Numbered from the stretch's first letter, positions 1-12,844 are shown. The stretch is 64,000 nt of DNA from Paragyromitra xinjiangensis (GCA_038503065.1 JBCAMK010000013.1:1736001-1800000); one strand, 5' to 3'. Numbers and translations: made by a program. Notes: generated by a model from the sequence alone, not told the origin.

Positions 1-15
1 CTCAATTACAATCAA

Positions 16-699
16 ATGCCTTTCGCTATGAGTTTGAGAGCCATCACATGCGTAAGGAGGACCGGAGCTACTCTCCAACGCCGGTCATTTACTCTTTGCA
101 CCGTTCCTCGGGTTATCCCCCGAGCCCCTCCCTTCTTACCTCACCTTGGTATGCTCCAATCTTGCAGCTTTGGGTTCTCTCGATCGTTTTCTTCCGCCAG
201 TAAATTATTTGAAAAGGCTGGAAATGGATGGAATGATGGAGATGTGCCAGATGTTAAGAAGTGGAACGAACGCATGGATGAACTCGCCGTGCAGAGCAAG
301 ACCGACCTGGCCGTCATTGGGGAGTGGGCAGACCTCCTGGAAGAAGGAGTGGCAGCAAAGCTTCCCGATATCGAGATTACCTTGAGGAGGCATCGAGATA
401 TCTCATCGAACCTAGAAGAATACATGGATGCTGTCGTGGCGGAAAGTGAAGACGACCTCAATGAGGAATTTGATGATGAGGAATTTGATGATGAGGATGA
501 TGAAGAATATAGTGAGGAGGAAGAACTCACTGATGAGGAACTGGCGAGAATCATAGAAGAGGAAGGAGAGGCAGGAGAAGAGCTTAGCACCGAGGATGAG
601 CATAAACTCGAAGATGTCGCGCGCGAGGAGCTGGCAAACGAGTTAGAGAGGGAGCAGGGAAGCGACGAGAAGGGCAACAAGAAGGGACGCAAATTTTAG
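16..699 (+). CDS. Unrecognised protein with mitochondrial-type N terminus and acidic C terminus
   Basis: A single open frame of 227 aa starts with ATG 15 nt from the window edge, so an upstream exon cannot be excluded. Residues 1-60 are rich in Arg and Ser with almost no acidic residues (RRT, RRSF, SRSFSSAS), as in a mitochondrial presequence. Residues 65-140 form a mixed, probably helical segment (KKWNERMDEL, GEWADLLEEG). Residues 140-210 are almost entirely Glu/Asp in short repeats (NEEFDDEEFDDEDDEE), and the end is basic (KGNKKGRKF). I do not recognise a family. The organised presequence/helix/acidic-tail layout and a codon-like third-position pattern argue for a real gene; mitochondrial targeting is an inference from composition. 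The opposite-strand Ser-rich frame over the same bases is its antisense shadow. Confidence 0.6.
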   Translation: MPFAMSLRAITCVRRTGATLQRRSFTLCTVPRVIPRAPPFLPHLGMLQSCSFGFSRSFSSASKLFEKAGNGWNDGDVPDVKKWNERMDELAVQSKTDLAVIGEWADLLEEGVAAKLPDIEITLRRHRDISSNLEEYMDAVVAESEDDLNEEFDDEEFDDEDDEEYSEEEELTDEELARIIEEEGEAGEELSTEDEHKLEDVAREELANELEREQGSDEKGNKKGRKF

Positions 700-1472
700 G
701 CTTTGATCTTGCTTGAATTTGTACCGGGTATAACACCGAATTGTACTTGAAAATGCGATTTTGGATAGGAGGCTGATTGAATTCGTCACTAGGCTATGAG
801 GGGAAAATGGGTATGTTTTGGTCTGGGTAAATAGTTGTAGGCTCTTCGTTGCCTGTTTTATGTTTCTTCTTTCTACATTGTATATAAGATGGACTAGATT
901 TGTAGCAGCAAAAAGAGGGTTGTATCGATTAGTATTTTTGTGGTCTATAGGTCTAAACGCCGAGTGATTCCATGTGGTTGAGTGCTACTTCCGTGTTTAT
1001 TGGTCTCAGAAACGTTTCGGTAATGCGATGTATTGAACAAAGCCCAATTCGTCCAAGAGAGCTGATTTAATAGCGTGAATACAGGTTCAGAAGAAAAATT
1101 TCCTGCTTTTTGACCTCCTTTATAATATACTAGTTTCTTCCCCGAAAAGTTGGTCCTACCATCCTAACTGTGGTGGAATAAATACGCATGGTAAGTTTTG
1201 TGTTCTAATAAGTACATGTAGTTCTTTCTTTGTTCGTTCTAACGCTTTAGTGTTAAATAGGTTCTGTATCCATATTCTTGATCCGGGCTGAGAATGTACC
1301 GATACCACCCCTTGCATCTATAAAACTATTGGCATTTTACCTAGGGAATTTTGGCCTAGCCATATATCTCGTGTACATATTGTATTCAAAACACTGCTTT
1401 CATGATGAACGACCGTGCGATCAGGGCCAACCACGATTATCCCGAAGCCTGAGCGACCCGGAATAAAGCACG
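700..1472. other. Intergenic spacer, 3' and 5' flanks
   Basis: AT-rich spacer between the two small genes. The first 200 bases are T-rich, as in a fungal 3' UTR. A short non-ATG open frame near 1278-1466 has no family resemblance. Nothing else seen. Confidence 0.5.
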
Positions 1473-2203
1473 ATGCCAGCTCATCCCCAATCATCTCAAA
1501 CTTCCAGTATTGATGATTATGCTATCCCCTTCTCAAAAGCTCTTCTACTTCTCGAGGAACTCGGAACAGGTGCAGAGCTTGCGATCGAGGCTGCACAGAT
1601 AAGCCTGTTTGACCTGGAAACTCCTCTGTCATTGCTTGATGATAACAGCACAGAAGCTGCTCGGCTTGAGATACCTCCTGCACGTGAAAGGGTTCTCCAG
1701 GAGGGGATAGCTACTGCAGTGGTATTTTCTCCTCTCCATGTTCCTTGGCTAATAAGCTATGCATTATCGCTAATATCTATGTTAAACGTCTGTAGCCCAT
1801 TCAAGAGCTGCCTCACCATGTCCCCGTATTGAGAAGGAAACAAAATGGGCTCGTTAAACAACCTACCGTGCCAGAGAAAAAGTCTTATCGTCAGCTCGGA
1901 CTAGAAGCGCTTGTGCTCCGCCTAAATGCTGTCGGTGGGAGTAATCCCCAACCACGGCTATTCATCGAACAAGAAAAACTGTGCGCAGCGCGTAGAAAGG
2001 CTGTTGAAGCGTTGGCGCAGAAGGGATGGGATATGAGACAGTCTACTACTCGTGGTAGGGAACGGTCTACCGAGAGAAAAAGTGACGCGGTTGGATGTGC
2101 TGGTGGTTTTGCTGTTCCAAGAGAAGGAGTGATGAGAGGATGGGGAATAGAGGAAGAGGCCGTGGATAATATAAAGAAGGGTACGGACTCATATATTGTA
2201 TAG
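1473..2203 (+). CDS. Unrecognised 218-aa protein, two exons
   Basis: Exon 1 is 1473..1721 (83 codons) and exon 2 is 1796..2203 (136 codons with stop). The 74-nt intron begins GTATTT, has a branch-like gctaat near 1770 and ends in TGTAG. Removing it joins ...EGIATAV to PIQELPHHVPVLRRK in phase 0 with no stop, whereas each half alone ends in unrelated residues. Residues 15-75 look helical and acidic (FSKALLLLEELGTGAELAIEAAQ in two pieces); residues 110-165 are basic and mixed (LGLEALVLRLNAVGG, AARRKAVEALAQKGWDMR). A tail from about 165 is rich in Arg, Ser and Gly. No signal peptide or membrane segment is visible. I cannot assign a family. The clean splice makes a real gene likely. Confidence 0.6.
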
Positions 2204-4784
2204 ACTTTTGTTGCCTTTTGGCTATCAGCAAGGTTTGTTTCGTAAACAGATTATCATTGCTCCTGAAAGTGTTTCATCCATGAACATAACAACCACGAAC
2301 GAACAGGATTATTGCTCCTTGATTTTAGTTATATTTCCAGCTCTCTGCAGGATGGGGACGTTTTTTCCACTTCTCCTTAACTCTGAAAAATTTTGGTTCA
2401 TTATTGAATCTTTTGGGTTGGTGTGAAGAGCCGGCCCTGTTAGCTATCAAAGTGAAGCTTTCTGTTTCTGCCGAAGCGTAGTCCTGCGAGGAGGGGGAAG
2501 TAAGTCCAGAATTTAGTTCTCACAAATTATTGTAAAGGTAGACTCATTATTAATCCCTTCTATGCGTTATCGCGTTTCTTGGGGCCCCCATAACCCAAGG
2601 GGTTGGATGTGTGTATGAATTACCAATCAATCAATCAATCACGCTTCCTGGAGTTTAACGACGAGGATATCAACCAAGAGGGTTGAGCGATATTAGACTT
2701 CAAAGTTTGATAAATGATTTCATATGATGTGTAAGTTGGAGCCGGGGCTTCACCGGCGATTCGGACGAAACCCGGTGCACAAGCCGTCGGGCGATATATT
2801 CTTGAGAAATCCTTGTAAAATTTTTTGGTGATAATGAGGATTATTTGGATTGCATGGTTTGGCTCTGCCGTTAGCCACACGCTCCTATTATCCATGCACA
2901 ATCCGGCATGAACGATAATCGCGTTCCAACCCGGTGTCTATGCTGCACGACACGTAAATATACAGATGCTGGAATTTATGCATCTGGCGTATCTGAAATT
3001 TCTGCAAGGCTATTTCCCTAATCTCTATTCGCATGGTTGACAACAACATGGAGTTGGAAACCTTGAGCCTACCCCCAACACAAAAATGATGTTGATACCG
3101 TCGATACGTTCCGATTCCACATGCTTTTTAAAGTTCCTCACGGATGCTCGAAATCCCGAAGAAAATATTTCAGTGAAGCGTTACGGCGCTTAAATCACAT
3201 TCTTTCCTGTAGAGACCAATCAAGTCTCCATAATTATATATCTCGTGTTTTGGGGTCCAACAGTCCATCCATCTCGGAATTCGGGAGGATGAATGCGAAG
3301 ACGATTTAGGCTGGAGAACAGCATACCCTAACGACTAGCGGTGTGGAGAGAGTGTCGCAGTAGTTTTTCCGAGCCATATGGTGCGTAAGGCGGGGCCAAG
3401 TGATGCGGCCTGTGCCGTGTCCGCGGTGCTTGATGCTGTTCGTCTATGCGCTAGCTTGTGATCTCGACGTTTCGTTTGAAGACCCAACTCCAGAATATCC
3501 AGTCAGACCAGGGGAAAGACGAGATCGGCAGATAGATGGGTAATCCGAGTATATATGCCCCGCTTTTGAACTTGTGATTGATTGATTGATTCCCCCGAGT
3601 CTCTTCCCCACTGTTTTTGGTGTGGTTCCCCCATAATTTAACGAGCCATGAAACTGCGTTGATAAATGACAATCGCTAGTATCAGAGTAGATATTTGCAA
3701 GGGCCTCCGTCCCTGAATATCACTCATACCGTAGCTAGATTGAAATCACTAGTGATCTCAAGTCTAACCGAGGCATCGTCGTTTCTGCAACGATCGGACA
3801 ATCTAGGTCAATATTGCAGTAAAAGAGGGTGCTTCGAAGTACTACAAGACCCACTGCTGTTCGATGAGCCCTTCCATGCCCTTATCCCAAGTGATCAGTA
3901 ATTGTCTCTATTGTGGCCGTCGACAAAGCCATGGCCATGAAGGAGTTCAATGTTGTTTGATACGGCATCTGTTTGCGAAGTTTGATGGTCGATGCTTTAG
4001 CGGTCTCCCTCTCCACATTCCAGCTATTCCCCGGAAAGAGAATTTTTGCAATTCGAAACAGCGCCACCCGAAAAGTCGATCTACTTCGCAAGCGGGAAAA
4101 AGCTACCCCCGGAAAGTGTGAGCCTGATAAACGATCCCATAATTATTCACGTTACGGGTTAAGATTGACATTGACTTATCCTCCAGGTTACTCTACAGTA
4201 TCAGGCCGTGGAGTGCACCCGGAGCTACATCCGGACAAGATGTGACGTCAACAAGGGCCCCGGAAAAACCGGCAACCGCATTGTGGCAGCCAAGCCTGTA
4301 GGAGCCTCAGCAAACTGTTCCTATTCTGTGCCACCTGTCCGTGGTTTCAACGTCTCCGTACTGTATCCTTGTTCACGACCTGATCCAAGGTTCGTGATTT
4401 ATCAAGAAAAGCTAAAGACACTACGTATTTTGCACCCATTCGAATCCTAGTAAAAACCGGGGTATGGAGAGTTCCGGGGAGTGGCGTTGGAATTGCAGTG
4501 GGGTAACAAAACTGGGAAAGCGGTCAGGATATTGTGCTGACTAGATCCCTGGTTGCGTACAAGATTGCTCACGCGCCGGTATTAAGTTACTTCGTAGGTG
4601 ACCCCGTACCCCCAGAGTACTTTTTATTAGATTATGAAGCGAGTCCCAAACCAGAGGATGTAGTGGCATAACTTTTCCCGGTTTTATGGTCTTGTGGAGT
4701 GCCCAATTCGCGCGCATGTACATGTCAATCGGGTTCAACTGTAGAGTACCTTAGCATTCACTCTATGGTGTATCACGTCGGGAA
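2204..4784. other. Gene-poor spacer upstream of the sugar transporter
   Basis: No coding region can be supported. It contains a GC-rich, hairpin-forming patch at about 2735-2800 (see findings), a CAAT/ATTG tetranucleotide run at 2625..2642 and its inverse at 3574..3591, and a palindromic TGACGTCA (CRE/AP-1-like) at about 4246. The short frames present overlap one another on both strands and have no recognisable products. Confidence 0.5.
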
Positions 4785-4791
4785 TATAAAT
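4785..4791 (+). promoter_or_regulatory. TATA-like box of the sugar transporter
   Basis: TATAAAT lies 107 bases before the start codon at 4898 and is followed by a strongly pyrimidine-rich leader (4793-4870, ctcttcctttcc...), a usual arrangement for fungal core promoters. Functional use is inferred from position only. Confidence 0.45.
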
Positions 4792-4897
4792 ATTGCCTGG
4801 ATTCTCTTCCTTTCCTTCGCCCTTTCTCCCCTCACCAGTTCGCCTTTCATATTGTTCCTGTCCTCTAGTGGTCCACAATTGTCACTTGGATTGCAAG

Positions 4898-6706
4898 ATG
4901 TATGTGATCAGTAACGTTTACTTTATCACAGTAAGTACCCTATACCGTTCCAGCTTCTCCTTCCCCCACCTCAATCGAAAATGCCGCCGTTCATGGTGCT
5001 AATGAAGCTTCGAACAATTAGGCCATCGCCTGTATAGGCGGTGCGTTGTTTGGTTTTGATATTGCCTCGATGTCTGCCATGTAGGAATTCCCAGACTACT
5101 CAGTTGTGGTAGATTTCCTTTTACTAACATCTATAATAACAGTATCGGAACCGAGCAATACAACAGATACTTCGGGCCAAATATTCCTTCAGATACGCAG
5201 GGTGGTATCACAGCTTCGATGCCCGGAGGTTCCTTTGTTGGCGCCTTGGCCTCTGGTTGGCTCTCTGATAGACTTGGAAGGAGATACTCCATTCAGATTG
5301 GTGCTGTTATTTGGTACGAGCGTCAACGGGTTTAATAAGACATTGCGCCAAGCTAATGCAAAAAAATAGGTGCATTGGATCAATCATTGTCTGCGCTTCA
5401 CAAAACATCGGCATGCTTGTCGCGGGTCGTTTCATCAACGGTATTTCCGTTGGTATCTGCTCTGCCCAGGTCCCTGTTTACCTCTCCGAGATCTCCCGTG
5501 CTGAGATTCGTGGCCGTCTCGTCGGTTGCCAGCAATGGGCCATAACATGGGGTATCATGATCATGTTCTACATCTCATTTGGGTGCTCCCACATCAATGG
5601 AACAGCTTCTTTTAGAATCCCGTGGGGCCTGCAGATGATTCCAGCTATTCTCTTGTTTATCGGCTTGATGTTCCTTCCGGAGTCTCCACGTTGGCTTGCA
5701 CGAAAAGATCGCTGGGAAGAATCAGAGGAAGTCATCGCCAGCATGCACGGCGGTGGTGACCGCGCAGATCCTTACGTCGCCCAGGAAATGTCCGATATCA
5801 GGGCTATGGTCGAGTTTGAGAGGAACAACGCCGATGCCACTTTCACCGAACTGTTTAAACCGAATATGCTTATGAGGACCCACATTGGTCTCTTCACCCA
5901 GATTTGGTCCCAATTGACTGGTATGAATGTCATGATGTACTATATCGTAAGTCTTCAACTGCCGATTACTTTTTTCCTTCGAAATCAAACTAACTTTATG
6001 CTAGACCTATGTCTTCCTCATGGCTGGACTATCCGGAAACACCCTCCTCGTCTCTTCCTCAATTCAATATGTCATCAACGTTGCCATGACTGTTCCCGCC
6101 TTGATCTGGATGGACCGGTTCGGCCGTCGTCCCGTTCTCCTTCTTGGCTCAACGCTGATGATGATTTGGCTGTTCGCCAATGGTGGTCTCCTTGCTACCT
6201 ATGGCCACCCTGCACCCGCCGGCGGTCTTGATGGCATTAAAGCAGCCAGCTGGGAAGTCAAAGGCCATGCATCCAAGGCTGTTATTGCGTGCTCATACTT
6301 GTTCGTCGCCTCGTACGCCTTCACCTGGGGCCCAGTCTCATGGGCTTACCCGCCCGAGTTGTTCCCTCTCCGTGTTCGTGGTCGTGCCGTTGCTCTCTGT
6401 ACCTCCGCCAATTGGATCTTCAACTTCGCGCTTGGATACTTCGTCCCCCCCGCGTTCGAGAACATCAAGTGGAAGGTGTATATCCTTTTCGGTGTCTTCT
6501 GTGCTGCGATGACTATTCACGTTTTCTTCTTGTTCCCTGAGACTTCTGGAAAGAGTCTTGAGGAGATTGAGGAAATGTTCTTGGAGGGTGCTCCTGCGTG
6601 GAAAACACACGTTTCCAAGCATCCATCTCCGGTGCATTTTAGCAAGACAGACCCAGAGTATGCTTCTGAGAAGCCGCATACATTGCACAACGATTCTTCA
6701 GTTTAA
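4898..6706 (+). CDS. MFS sugar transporter (sugar porter family)
   Basis: Five exons: 4898..4930, 5022..5080, 5143..5313, 5370..5946, 6005..6706, giving 513 aa, the usual length for fungal sugar porters with 12 membrane segments. All four introns (91, 62, 56 and 58 nt) are GT-AG and restore one frame. Seen motifs: GGALFGFDIASMSAI in TM1, the loop 2-3 signature SDRLGRR, the central PESPRWLARKDR, RFGRRP in loop 8-9, WGPVSWAYPPELFPLRVRGR near TM10 and the family-end PETSGKSLEEIEE. The plasma-membrane protein most likely imports a hexose or pentose by proton symport, resembling high-affinity glucose/xylose transporters of filamentous fungi; the substrate cannot be read from sequence. The 11-codon first exon is supported by the TATA-like box and pyrimidine-rich leader just upstream. 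Confidence 0.92.
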
Positions 6707-7276
6707 AGAGTCTGAGAGCGGTATATTCGCTGATGACTTTTTTAGTTGGGAGGGGTTATTTTTTGCAGGTCGTTCTTGGGATTTTAAGGGAGCCCTCTTG
6801 GGTTGTAAATATGGATGTTTTTAATGAAAAAGATACCAAATACTTTGAGACTGAACGCTTCCTCGTGAGACCGGACCCAAATCGTGGGTGATAAACGTAG
6901 CTAAGCTTATGACGATCTTTCTGGGATATTCTTCATCATGTTTTGGCCCCCTAGATCATCGCGAGCTTTATCTTCTCTAGGTGCTAGGTCCCCGATGATA
7001 ATCTAGGTCCTCGGAACAGACATCTGAAAGTGGTGGGCTTACTGGGTGTAGATTATCTGCTTAGTCTATGCTAAGGTGCATAAGATCTTCCACTTTGGTT
7101 ATGCTTATCATCCATCGTTTGGACACCATGGGTCCTAAGCAACGTGGGAGTGTTTGCTAACTCACGCCCTTTTTTCTTTTCTTAGAATACAATAACTTAC
7201 CATAGCTAATGACGTCCCCAAAACTTATGGGTAAAACGTGTTGAGTCATCATTTCTTATGAGAGTTATATCGTAAG
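6707..7276. other. Spacer downstream of the sugar transporter
   Basis: T-rich 3' flank followed by non-coding sequence. Nothing recognisable up to the inverted-repeat element at 7277. Confidence 0.5.
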
Positions 7277-7418
7277 GTTTCGAGCGATACCCCGGGGGGA
7301 TCTCGCGGAATCGAGAGGGATAGAAACTTTTGATTGGTGGAAAGGACCTTCAGCCTCGTTTATAGGTATCGCCGCCCTCCTAGTTGCGCGAGATCCTCCC
7401 GGGGGTATCGCTCGAAAC
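7277..7418. mobile_element. 142-bp GC-rich inverted-repeat element (MITE/foldback-like)
   Basis: A left arm at 7277..7307 (starts gtttcgagcgatacc, ends gatctcgcg) and a right arm at 7387..7418 are near-perfect inverted copies: 31 against 32 bases, differing only inside the C/G run around CCCGGG. They flank a 79-bp centre without an open frame. Weak pairing continues outside (cgtaag / tatacg). No transposase is encoded. The layout fits a non-autonomous terminal-inverted-repeat element or a foldback insertion. Only one copy is visible here, so mobility is inferred. Confidence 0.55.
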
Positions 7419-10400
7419 TATACGGCACTAACAGAAATTGCTTTATTCAAGAAGTCCTAACCCTGAGCCGAGCCAGGCTAATCAGGCATGGCCGAAGATG
7501 GTAACAGCTGATGTTCTGTCACGACAAATGCGATACTTACATGTAGTTAGTATATTATTTTCTTCTATAGGGATTTGTTCTACGCCTACTCAGCGGATTT
7601 CGTTTAAGTATAAACCCCCCCCTCCTTTTGATTCCTCTTCAATCTCTCTCCATCCCCATTCACCCTCCTGTCCTCCTACTTCATCTTCATCACTCATAAC
7701 CCGCCATTTCTTCCCCCCACTGAATCCATGCCTGAGATGGTTCTATGGTTTCCTAGCACCCTAATTCCACACACTAGATTATGCGGTGAATGCCCACTTT
7801 TTTTTGATTTTCCAGTTTCATCATATACTATCACTCGGGGAGCTAATTGGTACTTCAACAGACCCGACACTTTCTCCGCCTCGACACGCATACGCAAATT
7901 AAGTATTCCTTATTCACATAATCAGAAATAATTATCGGTACTAGTGCTCGCCGGGCTCAGCTGATGTCCCGGTCACCCGGTTGTGGTTCGTGGAAATAAG
8001 GTTTTAATGCCCCTCTATAGCTAGGCCAACTATGGCGCGTGCGTCACTAGCTACCTCAAACGATACTCCCTTTTCTAGATTAGTAAGCCTCTTCATATCA
8101 AAAACTAATTGAAAAGAATATCTCACTTGTAATTATCCTTTCTGAGTAGAATCAAGTCTTTGGCCAGTTAGAATCCCCGCTGAAGGCTATTCTTAGGCTC
8201 CTGAATAGTAACCACTACCGTTTCCGTTGCTCTTACGTAGATCTCTCTAATTCCGTTAGTTTTGTCACCTAGGCCGAACATGCAACCGCCTGATACCATA
8301 CTAGAAGAAGCTTCTTCCCCAGTTCCACATCCCTTCCCCGCTGCAGTTAGTCCAATGGAACAATATTACTAATGAAGTGTTACTATTCGTTCACGATGGT
8401 TAACGGTCGGGTCGATAGGAAATTCTTTTAAAATAAAACCAATTATCTTCCTACACCACTAGATACTTTCAAGCGAACGACCTCCCCCAGTTCAGTGGCA
8501 GTGCAAGGAATACACGTCATAGCTTACGTATAATTACTACATTTCAATATGATAGGCTATGGGTAGAGGCTCAAATTTTCTCAAACGAACCGAAATACAT
8601 TCTGGCTCTCTCGGCCGTACGCGTAGGATGAGCCGTGTTTTCAAGTTCCCAGCCAATCCCAGAATCTATGCCATTCTTGGGTCTATGTGGGGCAATGTCA
8701 TTTACAATCCAGCGACCCTATTGGCCAGCTTTTATCGAGTAACGGTTATCTAGAAGAAAAGTGGAAAGATAAAGGGAACGAAAACACAGCCGATGGATTG
8801 GCAGTGTATAGAATTAATCGATCAATCAATTCGCGGACACGTCCCAGTCTACCACGAACACGTTTCACAAGGTTTTTGCAAGGCTATGGCCCAACGTCTG
8901 ATATCCACGTTATTACTAGACGTCATAGTCTAGAACTATATACGCGTAGCCAGATGAGTAAAGACAAATACGTGGTGATTTGTTGCACGGTCTATCACTC
9001 GTTAAACAGTACTAGCTAAGCCCCAAAATCTTCTTCTCCCAAGTAACCTAAGGTTGTGTGTCATCGAATAACTAATCATAGCTTTTAGTAATATTTCTCG
9101 TATACTTCTTCGGGAATAAAGTCCCTCTCTGGGCTGTGTTAACAGCTTCTGGGATAGTAGACGCCGTGAGTGGCCCCAGGCCTGTGATTCGATTAGGTAC
9201 ATGTGGTTAATCAGGAATGGATAGCTGAGATTGATCAAAATTACCAAGCAGGAAAATCAGTAACTGTATATCGTCCAGCAGCATAGGAGAGGCTGGCGAG
9301 TGCATTGGTAGACTAGACCTCGAGTGACGTATCATGAACCTCGACGTGGCTATTCCAAAAAACAAAGATTTCGTCTCGGTACCTTGAATTTACGTCACTG
9401 CATCACTGAGTATTATTTCTTAGATTTTGCTTCTGAGAATTGATATTATAGGGAAAAACCGGCTAACCAGACCTTTAATTGGTTGATCCAGTTTCAGCTC
9501 AGCTTGGTCGAAGCTTCGAAATGAAAGGAATGGATCATGACCACTCATGCCTTTTGCATTTGCATTTGTACCCGAACTCACTGGAACTGCTGATGAATCT
9601 CTCTTAGAAATCAAATCCGATAATTTTCTCGATATTAGGACCGAACTTGGCGACAACCACGTTGACAGCGACATTACATTAGGCCAGGTCGATAATGGGA
9701 AAACGTCCGTACCTAAAATTTGAAATGCAGGTACGAATACAGTATAAAATCCGATATCGGCATTAGCTCTTTCCTATCTTCCCCCCACGGATTTCGGAAA
9801 AATAATTACCTATCAGTAAGTTATTGGCATCAGGCTGAGTCGAGATGGACACAGTCAGCTCAGAGTTGCTATGGAATACCCACGACTGCATCGATTCGAG
9901 ATACGGCAGTACGAGCTCTTCGGCCCATATGACATTTATTCGTTCTAAGTCAGAAATCTGGAATTCTTTTATTTAACTTTGTTGTTCTTTGTCGTTCATG
10001 CGAGTTATTTCAAGCCTCGAATGTCTTAAATGTTTGAACCAAGCATATGACCCCCCGCGAGAGCTACTAGCTGGTACCCAACCGAAGAGAATCGATGGGG
10101 TCCCCTTGGTGGGCCTATCTAGAACACTTGGGCAAGTGTTGTAATTCACCAAAATTTTTTATGCAGAATGATACCTTTTACACAGCTCGAGGCTTTACAG
10201 GAAGACATAGAAACTTAAGCGAACGCTTGGGCACATGTAAAATAATGATTTGACGTGTTCTACGACCCCAGCCGATTCGATCCGGAGGTAGCCAAGCTAA
10301 GTAAACTTTCTGGGAGTAGTAATCCAAACCATGGTTCTCCAAAGCGACTAATTAGCTAGGTTAATTAATTCGATCAAATACATAATAAAACCACGGTCAT

Positions 10401-11900
10401 TAGACAAAGTTTTCGTGAAACAGGGCTCAGATAGCGGAATGCGCCATGAAGGACAGGCTGGTTAATGCTAAAATCACTTCAAAATCTGCTAGATAAAAAA
10501 AATGTAAGACAGATATTTACTTAAAGCTTACCTATACTTGATCTTGGGAACCTAGGACGCCTCTATGCTCCACTAAAAATTTCTGTCTTATGTGATAACT
10601 TCTGAGGTTCTTTTGGCACGAGATATGCATATATGCCTGTTGCTATGAGATCTGTTCCACAAACCCTTTCAATCTAATATTAATAACTATAACTAAAACA
10701 GACATAATCATTAATTTCTGATTTAGTAAACCTAAAAGGATTCGTAATATAATACCCACAAGAAACTTTCGGATAGCGGAAGAAAACGGACAACTCGCTG
10801 AAACGAGAGGATCCCATAGTAAACATACTTCACGGTTAGTCGATTAAAAATCAACTGCCAAGTGCCTAATTCAAGCCCGAGTTTTTAGGAAGGCAGTAAT
10901 CTAATCAACTTCCAACGAATTAGCCGAAACCTGCAGGCTACACCACAAAACCACAAACCCATAGTGTAGGGCGATCCTCCGAACTCAATAGAGAAGGTAG
11001 CTAGAATTGATTTTTGGCCATGCAAAGCTCCAGTCGACGTGGCACAACATGTTTTTAGACCAAATGCATAAATATTTTGTCTATCTTCCGAAACCTAAGC
11101 TCTTTCCACGGGTACTGTCCCCTTTTAACATATCTTGTTCAAACTGCCGTGTGACTCTTGTAAAAGTACTGAGGGGGCCTTGCAGCGACGGCAATGGGTG
11201 ATTGACCGAAGAGGTCTTGGAAATCTGGAGAACTCCGAGTTCGAGACCATGTATACTAGTCGCTATATACCCCAGAAGAAATTTAGTCTTCAGGTTGGTC
11301 GCCTGTAATAACCTATTTTCCCCGGGGCCGCTCACGGAGACACACAGATCTAGCTGCATCCCCAGGAAGTAGATCTTGGATGCGCCGATATCAACGTGCA
11401 CGAGTATAGTCTAATTTACGAGAGTCTAAGTAAGCGACACTTAGTGAGCTTTTGCTCGATCATATTGCGAGTAGTTTACTGGATATCCAGCTGAACTGGA
11501 ACGACATCGTTTTATAGAAGCCAAGCTCGGACTCACGACACTTGCGGTTAATCGACGTCAATCTGTCCAATCACATCAGGACAGAAGTGCAACCAGGCGG
11601 CTAACCACCAGCCTAGCTTACCGAAGTGAATTCCAAACACAGGAGTCGTGATGCGACTTGCCTGTTAGTTTGGTACTGCAGGAGCCCGTGGCGTTTTTAC
11701 CACCTGCAAAGTACAACAGTCACGAGTGTCTCCGTGAAAAGGTCAATGTGGTATAATATCTCTCACGTAATGTTGAAAGACACCTTTTCTATTTTTGTTT
11801 TTAGTTTCGCAACGTCTGTCAACAGCAGTAGGCTTGAATGCTAGAGATGTTTGACGAAGATGGAAAGAATCACGGGTAATTAGTACCAGAGATCTACCAC
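7419..11900. other. Gene desert
   Basis: About 4.5 kb without a supportable gene. Frames are short, lie on both strands and show no family motifs. One stretch (7600-7730) looks like a promoter leader before a 67-codon frame at 7728 (see findings). From about 10150 to 10950 the sequence is notably AT-rich with many TAA/TTA words. No transposon protein remnants were recognised. Confidence 0.45.
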
Positions 11901-12844
11901 GTCGGAAAACCAATGTCACCGTTGTCGTATCACATGGGTGTTCTTCTCATCCTGGGGTTTTGAATTGGTCCAAGAACTTCATCCCAACCGGGTAGATGCT
12001 GCCACATTTTCTGTGTGGTGTTCTCTTCATCAAACAGCGGAGCGGGCAATGGTTGATGCGGGAGGAAGCGTGCATGGGAGGCGTCCATGTGCTGGTACTG
12101 AGATGGGATCTGCGCACGGTTGTCAACGTGAGCACTTCTGAGACCTCTCTGCCCTGTCACACTGTAAATTATCAGATTATGCGAGTGGCTTGGTGGCCGC
12201 ACTTGCCCGGGTCCGCCTCTGATTACTACTATTGCTGACACTTTCGCTGTTCGGAAGGAAAAAGAATCCCCCGTTATCTCCAGGGTCCCGGGATGCTTCT
12301 TTTTTTTTCTTTCTTTCCTTCTGTTTGTTTTGTTTTTTTCCGCTGCTGCTGTAAACGAATAAAATCGGGTTTTGCCGCATGCGAATGCTTTTTTTTTCTT
12401 TTTCGTCCCGTTGGAATTTTTTTTCTCATGTGCGACGCTGCGGTAGCACAATACCTTTTCTTTCAACTGGTTACTGGTAAAATCTTTTGATTTCTAGCTT
12501 ATTAATCTTTTTGGGGGGATCAATTGGAATTAGGCGGGAATCTTTTTTTTCTTTCTCTTCCGGATGGTTTTGTCTTGTCTCGTCTCGGGAACTTTCGTGG
12601 GAGTTCACCCGTTGCCGGCCGTTAGACGTGATGTTGTTGAGAAGCACGTATCGTGACGGCAAAGGTGGGGGCTGTTTTAAATATGGCGAGAATGCCATAA
12701 CGCTTGCTTATTTGAGTGAAAATTAATGAAAATAAAGGTAGCGGGGCGGGGTCATAGGAGCTACCACGTTATGATGTGATGCGAGCTGGTCAGTGATCGC
12801 TACTGTGCTCATTTAGGTAGTTGTTGAGAATTCAAGACCGTGGG

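Noticed and set aside
141..692. 183-codon minus-strand frame, Ser-rich
   Set aside because: Antisense shadow of the Glu/Asp-rich tail of the plus-strand gene; poly-Ser arises from complementing GAA/GAG/GAT codons.
2625..3591. 18-bp perfect inverted repeat (aatcaatc...cac) 950 bp apart
   Set aside because: Both ends are simple tetranucleotide microsatellites; flanks do not extend the match and no TE features lie between.
11930..12466. 178-codon minus-strand frame with Lys runs
   Set aside because: Low-complexity A/T runs translate as poly-Lys; no motifs and no splice or promoter support.
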